A DNA stretch of 64,000 nucleotides from Geosporobacter ferrireducens (lineage in GTDB: Bacteria > Bacillota > Clostridia > Peptostreptococcales > Thermotaleaceae): positions 5,559,416-5,623,415 of the forward strand of contig NZ_CP017269.1 of NCBI RefSeq assembly GCF_001750685.1, read 5' to 3'. Shown in pieces: positions 59,518 to 64,000 of the stretch. The translations under genes and the position numbers were made by a program. The notes beneath the pieces are model-generated. The model saw nothing but the letters and a program-made list of their open reading frames with translations, was not told the DNA's origin and searched no databases. Within the stretch, counting starts at the first letter, position 1. Every line of letters begins with the position of its first letter.

Positions 59518-59545
59518 TTGACAGCCCATATGCAGTTGATATAAT
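59518..59545 (+). promoter_or_regulatory. Promoter of obgE
   Basis: TTGACA (59518-59523), a 16-base spacer and TATAAT (59540-59545) lie 105 bases before obgE. Both boxes are perfect. Confidence 0.75.
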
Positions 59546-59649
59546 AAATTTATTAGAAAATGAAGTAAGTTAAACTGCTTGATGACATGAAACTTGTTGT
59601 TTTTTGGAGAATAAAAATATATTGAATACATAGTTAAGGGTGATATATA

Positions 59650-60927
59650 ATGTTTGTAGACAAGGCAAGGATATTTGTAAAGGCAGGGAAAGGCGGAGAT
59701 GGTTCTGCTTCTTTCAGAAAAGAAAAATATGTTCCTGCAGGAGGCCCGGATGGTGGCGACGGTGGTGACGGAGGAGATTTGATCTTTGAAGTGGACGCAG
59801 GCTTAAGGACACTAATGGACTTCCGCTACAAGAGAACATACATCGCGGAAGATGGAGAAAACGGTAAAGGGAAAAAAATGTTTGGTAAAGATGCCAAAGA
59901 TTTAATCCTGCGGGTTCCACCAGGAACAATCGTGCGTGATGAAAAGACCAATCTTATTATTGCTGATCTGACGGATTCTGGGCAGCGTGCTATAATTGCA
60001 AAGGGTGGTAAAGGGGGTAAGGGAAACGTACACTTTACCACTGCTACAAGACAAGCACCGAATTTTGCAGAGAGTGGAGGACATCCTGAAGAAAGATGGG
60101 TAATCTTAGAGTTAAAATTATTGGCTGATGTTGGACTTGTTGGATTCCCAAACGTTGGTAAATCCACAATTTTGTCAATCGCTACTAGTGCTAAGCCTAA
60201 AATTGCCAATTACCATTTTACTACCATTACACCTAATCTAGGAGTCGTAGAAATCGATAAAAAGAGCTTTGTATTGGCAGATATACCGGGTTTAATTGAG
60301 GGGGCCCACGAAGGTATTGGATTGGGATTAGAATTTTTAAGACATGTTGAGCGAACAAAACTATTGATTCATGTTGTTGATGTATCAGGCATAGAAGGGC
60401 GAGACCCACTAGAAGATTTTAATAAGATCAATGACGAATTAAGACACTATGATCAAAGACTAGCTAAAAAACCTCAGATTGTGGCTGCCAATAAAATAGA
60501 TTTATTATCTGATACAGAGAATTTTGATAAATTTAAAAAAGCAATAGAAGAACAAGGATATGAAGTTTTCCCTCTTTCTGCTGCAACGAAAGAAGGCATT
60601 GAACAGTTGCTTCGTTATGTGGCGAATAGATTGGATGAAATACAAGAGGAACCTATATATGAAGAAGAAGAGACCTTTAAATATTATAAGCTAGATGAAC
60701 AAGAGAAAAATCAGATCATCGTTAGAAGGGAAAACGATTATTATGTTGTAGAAGGAAAACCAGTAGAAAAACTGATGTATTCCACCAATTTAAGTGATAT
60801 GGATTCATTAAGATATTTTCAAAACTTTCTTAGAAAGAGGGGTATTGTGGATGAACTGAAAGCCTTAGGTATTCATGATGGCGATACAGTGAAAATTTAT
60901 GATTTTGAATTTGAATATTATGATTAA
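59650..60927 (+). CDS. obgE: GTPase Obg
   Basis: Obg is an essential GTPase that acts in 50S assembly and stress response. The glycine-rich N-terminal OBG fold (AGKGGDGSASFRKEKYVPAGG, given in outline, then GGDGGDGGDL) leads to the G domain (VGFPNVGKSTILS, DIPGLIEGAHEGIGLGLEFL, NKIDLL). A C-terminal OCT domain follows. The 425-residue length is normal. The start is ATG behind AAGGGTGAT. In Bacillus a spo0B gene lies just upstream; here there is none. Confidence 0.97.
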   Translation: MFVDKARIFVKAGKGGDGSASFRKEKYVPAGGPDGGDGGDGGDLIFEVDAGLRTLMDFRYKRTYIAEDGENGKGKKMFGKDAKDLILRVPPGTIVRDEKTNLIIADLTDSGQRAIIAKGGKGGKGNVHFTTATRQAPNFAESGGHPEERWVILELKLLADVGLVGFPNVGKSTILSIATSAKPKIANYHFTTITPNLGVVEIDKKSFVLADIPGLIEGAHEGIGLGLEFLRHVERTKLLIHVVDVSGIEGRDPLEDFNKINDELRHYDQRLAKKPQIVAANKIDLLSDTENFDKFKKAIEEQGYEVFPLSAATKEGIEQLLRYVANRLDEIQEEPIYEEEETFKYYKLDEQEKNQIIVRRENDYYVVEGKPVEKLMYSTNLSDMDSLRYFQNFLRKRGIVDELKALGIHDGDTVKIYDFEFEYYD

Positions 60928-60954
60928 TGATGAGATGGAGGTCAAAGATTTCAT

Positions 60955-61146
60955 ATGAGCTGTTTTAACTGCCAAAACTGCAAACAAGGATCACCTGCAT
61001 ATTTCTGTTTAGAAAAAAATGATTTTGTCATTAATGAATCCCAAAATTCACAGGCTTTAGAGGATAAAATTAGGGGTGGATGGAAAAAAGGAAGCAAAAA
61101 CTACGAAATTCATAGAAGAAAACTCAGAAAAGAGATTGAGGTTTAA
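60955..61146 (+). CDS. Small cysteine-rich hypothetical protein, 63 residues
   Basis: I do not recognise a named family. The N-terminus has four cysteines (SCFNCQNCKQGSPAYFC), which look like a metal or iron-sulfur site, followed by a basic tail (GGWKKGSKNYEIHRRKLRKEI). Its basic nature and position between obgE and the CRM-domain RNA-binding gene suggest an RNA or ribosome role, which is only inference. The nearest site GATGGAGGTC is about 14 bases before the ATG, longer than ideal. Confidence 0.65.
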   Translation: MSCFNCQNCKQGSPAYFCLEKNDFVINESQNSQALEDKIRGGWKKGSKNYEIHRRKLRKEIEV

Positions 61147-61161
61147 TAGAGGAGGATACAA

Positions 61162-61458
61162 TTGCTAACTGGAAAACAAAGAAGCTATTTAAAAGGACTT
61201 GCGAATACAATAACTCCGATTACTCAAATTGGTAAAAGCGGTATTACTGATAGTTTTATTGCACAATTAGATAGTGCTTTAGAGGCAAGAGAGCTTGTTA
61301 AAGTACATGTATTAGAGAACAGTCTTCTGGATTCAAAGGAAGCTGCAAATGAAGCTGCACAGTTGACAAATGCAGAGTTTGTACAGGCTATTGGAAGTAA
61401 ATTTGTTCTATATAGGAAGTCTAAGGAAAATCCTAAAATAGAGGTGCCGAGGTCTTAA
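61162..61458 (+). CDS. yhbY: YhbY-type CRM-domain RNA-binding protein
   Basis: The 98-residue protein has the CRM signature LTGKQRSYLKGLAN, then IGKSGITDSFIAQLDSALEARELVKVHVL (as separate features) and a final VLYRKSKENPKI. YhbY binds pre-50S ribosomal particles. TTG at 61162 follows GAGGAGG at 8 bases. It lies in the usual obg-yhbY-nadD-yqeK order. Confidence 0.95.
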   Translation: MLTGKQRSYLKGLANTITPITQIGKSGITDSFIAQLDSALEARELVKVHVLENSLLDSKEAANEAAQLTNAEFVQAIGSKFVLYRKSKENPKIEVPRS

Positions 61459-61470
61459 ATATATAACACA

Positions 61471-61508
61471 AAATAAAAAGCTCAGGATATCAACTGAGCT
61501 TTTTATTT
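61471..61508. terminator. Bidirectional terminator after yhbY
   Basis: A perfect 15-bp inverted repeat (61471-61485 with 61494-61508) around an 8-base loop serves yhbY and the convergent small gene, whose stop lies within it. Confidence 0.9.
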
Positions 61509-61745
61509 CGTATGAATTTTATTATAATCGTCCCGCATACAGCATTTGCAAAACTGAAATTCGGGATACATTAATATATGAAAGATGACTTGAGATTTTG
61601 TGTCATACATCTTTATGTAGGGATCTATAATCTTTTCTATATTACAGCTTTGTTTTTTATTTTCCAGATCATGAATAGTTTTTGACAAAGGATTTAGATC
61701 AACAAGATATTTTCTTTCGCAATATGCTTTTGATTGTCTCACCAT
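61503..61745 (-). CDS. Small cysteine-containing hypothetical protein, 80 residues
   Basis: On the reverse strand, AGGAGGT lies 8 bases before the ATG at 61745, strongly supporting translation. The protein has a basic start (VRQSKAYCERKYLVDLNP), a charged middle and a C-terminal cysteine cluster FQFCKCCMRDDYNKIH. I do not recognise the family; a zinc-binding role is possible. It converges on yhbY and interrupts an otherwise one-directional block. Confidence 0.7.
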   Translation of the reverse strand: MVRQSKAYCERKYLVDLNPLSKTIHDLENKKQSCNIEKIIDPYIKMYDTKSQVIFHILMYPEFQFCKCCMRDDYNKIHTK

Positions 61746-61865
61746 ATCACCAACCTCCTGATATATAAACTATTCTAGAAAAGTAATTAAATTCCTTTTA
61801 ATGAAGAAAAATAAATATACAAAAGGAATCCGTTTATCGTAAAAAAAGGAATATTTGTTTTTTTG

Positions 61866-61893
61866 TTGTCAAAACCATACAATTATATATAAT
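61866..61893 (+). promoter_or_regulatory. Promoter of nadD-yqeK
   Basis: TTGTCA (61866-61871), a 16-base spacer and TATAAT (61888-61893) lie 44 bases before nadD. Confidence 0.65.
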
Positions 61894-61937
61894 ATAATTA
61901 CAATAAAGATCAGATAATTTACCTTGGAGGAATAAAT

Positions 61938-62591
61938 ATGACTTCGATCAGTTCACTTGACATTATTCAACGTGAAAATCGCGATTTTAAAAAAGTAGGA
62001 ATTATGGGTGGCACCTTTGATCCCATTCATTATGGTCATTTAGTGATAGCAGAACAAATTCGCTGTGAGTATCAATTAGATAAAATTATTTTTGTTCCCG
62101 CTGGAAATCCACCGCATAAACTAGATGCAGACGTTAGCAATAGCAAGCATAGATATTTTATGACATTACTGGCTACAGTAACAAATCCGTTTTTTGAAGT
62201 TTCAAAAATCGAAATGGAAGAAGACGAAATATCTTATACGATTCATACATTAACAAAATTAAAGAAGATATTTTCAGAAGATGTGCAGTTGTTTTTTATT
62301 ACAGGAGCTGATGCAATATGTGATATAGAAAATTGGAAGGATGTAGAGGTTCTTGTAACTATGTGTGATTTTATTGCTGCAACGCGCCCGGGATTAGAGT
62401 CTCCGAACTTAGAAGAAAAGATACAGCAATTACAACATAAGTATAACTCATCCATTCGAAAAATGGATGTACCCGCATTAGCAATATCATCGACAGATAT
62501 AAGGTGCCGTGTTAGAGAAGGACAATCTATTAAGTATCTTTTACCGGAATCTGTAGAGTATTATATCTATAAACACGGTCTTTACCGCTAG
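61938..62591 (+). CDS. nadD: Nicotinate-nucleotide adenylyltransferase
   Basis: NadD forms deamido-NAD from nicotinate mononucleotide and ATP. The nucleotidyltransferase motif GIMGGTFDPIHYGHLVIAE and the C-terminal ISSTDIRCRVREG are present, with the PAGNPPHK stretch. The 217 residues include about 20 extra at the N-terminus before the conserved strand; a shorter start is possible, but TGGAGGAAT lies right before the ATG at 61938. Confidence 0.95.
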   Translation: MTSISSLDIIQRENRDFKKVGIMGGTFDPIHYGHLVIAEQIRCEYQLDKIIFVPAGNPPHKLDADVSNSKHRYFMTLLATVTNPFFEVSKIEMEEDEISYTIHTLTKLKKIFSEDVQLFFITGADAICDIENWKDVEVLVTMCDFIAATRPGLESPNLEEKIQQLQHKYNSSIRKMDVPALAISSTDIRCRVREGQSIKYLLPESVEYYIYKHGLYR

Positions 62592-62602
62592 GAGGAGATA
62601 TA

Positions 62603-63187
62603 ATGAAAGATTTGTCATATATTGAGAATCATATCAAAGAAATGCTTACAGAAAAAAGATACCAACACTCCTTAGGCGTCCAAAAAACTGCGATCCAGCT
62701 AGCCAAGCAATATGGGGCGTCTATTGAAAAAGCAAGTATTGCAGCTTTAATTCATGACTGCGCCAAAGATCTATCTATTGAGCAGTTATTGAAACATGCT
62801 GCACAATTTGATATAATAATTGATGATCTTACAAAATTCCATCCTGAGCTGTTACATGGGGCAGTTGGAGCAGCTTTGGCGAAAAGCTTGTTTAGTATTC
62901 ATGACGAGGAAATCATTGATGCCGTTAGATACCACACGACGGGTAGAAGCAATATGACAATGTTAGATAAGATCATTTATTTAGCTGATTTTATTGAACC
63001 CTCAAGAAATTTCGATGGAGTGGATCAGCTGCGTGCGATGGCTTCATCCAATCTGGATAGAGCTACTTTAATGGCATTAGAACATACGATCTATTATGTG
63101 ATCAAAAAGAGTAAATTATTGCATGTGGATACGATTCATGCAAGAAATTTCCTTCTATTGAGGCAAGATGGACTTGAACAGGAGTGA
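62603..63187 (+). CDS. yqeK: HD-domain bis(5'-nucleosyl)-tetraphosphatase YqeK
   Basis: YqeK hydrolyses Ap4A-type dinucleotides symmetrically. The HD metal site is seen in RYQHSLGVQKTA, AALIHDCAKDL and DAVRYHTTGRSNMTMLDKIIYLADFIEP (parts of it). The 194-residue length is typical. ATG follows TAGGAGGAGAT, 11 bases after nadD, the common pairing. It is followed by the envelope LCP gene with a 4-base gap. Confidence 0.95.
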   Translation: MKDLSYIENHIKEMLTEKRYQHSLGVQKTAIQLAKQYGASIEKASIAALIHDCAKDLSIEQLLKHAAQFDIIIDDLTKFHPELLHGAVGAALAKSLFSIHDEEIIDAVRYHTTGRSNMTMLDKIIYLADFIEPSRNFDGVDQLRAMASSNLDRATLMALEHTIYYVIKKSKLLHVDTIHARNFLLLRQDGLEQE

Positions 63188-63191
63188 GAGA

Positions 63192-64000
63192 GTGAAAAAG
63201 TTTTTTAAGGTTCTACTGATATCCTTTTTTTGTTTTGTAATCGTTTTTAGTGCAGGTGCATATATTTTTCTCAATAGCCTCAGTGCAGGAAACGACCTAA
63301 ATACCCCTAGAGAAACAGGAGAAGATTTACCGGAAAAGGACGAACCCGTTAATGTATTAATTCTAGGTGTCGATGCCAAGGATGTGAAAAATAGTCAGGG
63401 TGCAAGATCCGATACAATTATGTTGGCTACCTTTGATCCTAAATCCAAAAAAGTTAATGTGATTTCTATCCCAAGGGATACGAGAGTGGTAATCCGAGGA
63501 CAAAAGGGAATGGATAAAATTAACCATGCGCATGCTTATGGTGGCCCAGATTTAGCAATAAAAGCCGTTAAGGATTTACTTGAGGTTCCGATCCATTATT
63601 ATGTACGGGTGGATTATAAGGCATTAGGAAAGATTGTAGACGATTTAGGCGGCGTGGAAGTAGATGTTCCTATGAATATGAAATATAGTGATCCAACAGC
63701 AGATCCACCTTTAAAAATCGATTTAAAAAAGGGTGTACAGGTTTTAAATGGGGATAAAGCGATGCAGTTTGTACGCTTTAGAAAAGGATATGCGGATCAA
63801 GACTTGGGTAGAATCAAAGCGCAGCAAACCTTTATGAGGGCTTTGGCAGACAAGCTGTTGGAACCCCAGACCATTATTAAACTGCCTAAAATCGCGAAAA
63901 CTTTCAGCACCTATGTAGCGACAGATATGCCAGTATCCACCATAACTGCCTATGCATTAAAAGCGAATGGGGTAAGTATGGATAACATTGAAATGCTTAC
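63192..64000 (+). CDS. LytR-CpsA-Psr (LCP) family cell-wall ligase, 5' part
   Basis: The gene runs off the window, with about 270 codons visible. A membrane segment (VLLISFFCFVIVFSAGAYIFL) is followed by the LCP domain: VNVLILGVDAKD, ARSDTIMLATFDP, VISIPRDTRVVI, KINHAHAYGGPDLAIKAV and MQFVRFRKGYADQDLGRIKAQQ (in parts). Such enzymes attach anionic polymers to peptidoglycan at the outer face. The start is GTG at 63192 after GGAGTGAGAG. Its place after yqeK is standard in Firmicutes. Confidence 0.92.
   Translation, partial: MKKFFKVLLISFFCFVIVFSAGAYIFLNSLSAGNDLNTPRETGEDLPEKDEPVNVLILGVDAKDVKNSQGARSDTIMLATFDPKSKKVNVISIPRDTRVVIRGQKGMDKINHAHAYGGPDLAIKAVKDLLEVPIHYYVRVDYKALGKIVDDLGGVEVDVPMNMKYSDPTADPPLKIDLKKGVQVLNGDKAMQFVRFRKGYADQDLGRIKAQQTFMRALADKLLEPQTIIKLPKIAKTFSTYVATDMPVSTITAYALKANGVSMDNIEML

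Overview
The window looks like a piece of chromosome from a low-GC, spore-forming, strictly anaerobic member of the Clostridia. Evidence for this is the AT-rich sequence, strong AGGAGG-type ribosome binding sites with frequent TTG and GTG starts, a SpoIVFA/SpoIVFB pair, a complete Rnf complex, DNA polymerase I without proofreading residues, and the Firmicutes arrangement of rplU, a Prp protease and an L27 with a cleavable N-terminus. I cannot name the species from sequence alone. Nearly all genes are on the + strand. There are two tRNA-Leu genes, no rRNA, no CRISPR array and no intact mobile element.

Region 1 (1-10330) is the downstream part of a B12-dependent diol (or glycerol) dehydratase microcompartment operon: the end of the dehydratase small subunit, its two-part reactivase, a PduK-like and a PduA/J-like shell protein, the PduL phosphotransacylase, an EutJ-like chaperone, a PduM-like flavoprotein, the EutN/PduN vertex protein, PduO, the CoA-acylating aldehyde dehydrogenase PduP, the PduS electron carrier and the PduT shell protein. 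It closes with a perfect 23-bp inverted repeat. Together these genes recycle B12, convert an aldehyde to acyl-CoA and acyl phosphate, and move electrons across the shell.

Region 2 (10331-27450) is mixed. It holds a small minus-strand gene, tRNA-Leu(CAA), a YdjM-type membrane protein, a structured non-coding element, a YkuD L,D-transpeptidase, an ECF sigma/anti-sigma pair with a clear ECF-type autoregulatory promoter, polA-coaE-lytic transglycosylase, nicotinate phosphoribosyltransferase with a peptide-binding lipoprotein, tRNA-Leu(GAG), an AT-rich accessory stretch (isochorismatase-like, DJ-1-like and small proteins), an SH3-NlpC/P60 hydrolase and a second lytic transglycosylase.

Region 3 (27668-38866) starts with dinB and a SPOR-domain protein. 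It continues with a compact signalling set (two DRTGG-type proteins, an RsbW-like ATPase, a PHP phosphoesterase and an orphan histidine-kinase-like ATPase) and then the rnfCDGEAB operon under its own promoter and long leader, followed by NusG-domain-II, Gx-transporter and DUF4321 proteins.

Region 4 (38876-64000) is the conserved cell-shape, division and ribosome block: maf, radC, mreBCD, a 920-residue PBP2, minCDE, mgsA, spoIVFA/B, a radical SAM pair, rng, rplU, prp, rpmA, obgE, yhbY, nadD, yqeK and an LCP protein cut by the window end. Inserted between mgsA and spoIVFA are an NDH-2/DoxX-like fusion, an ApbE flavin transferase and a polyprenyl diphosphate synthase. With the NusG-II/Gx pair behind rnf, these resemble a split version of the flavin-based extracellular electron transfer pathway of Listeria. 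This is the most interesting system-level hypothesis in the window.
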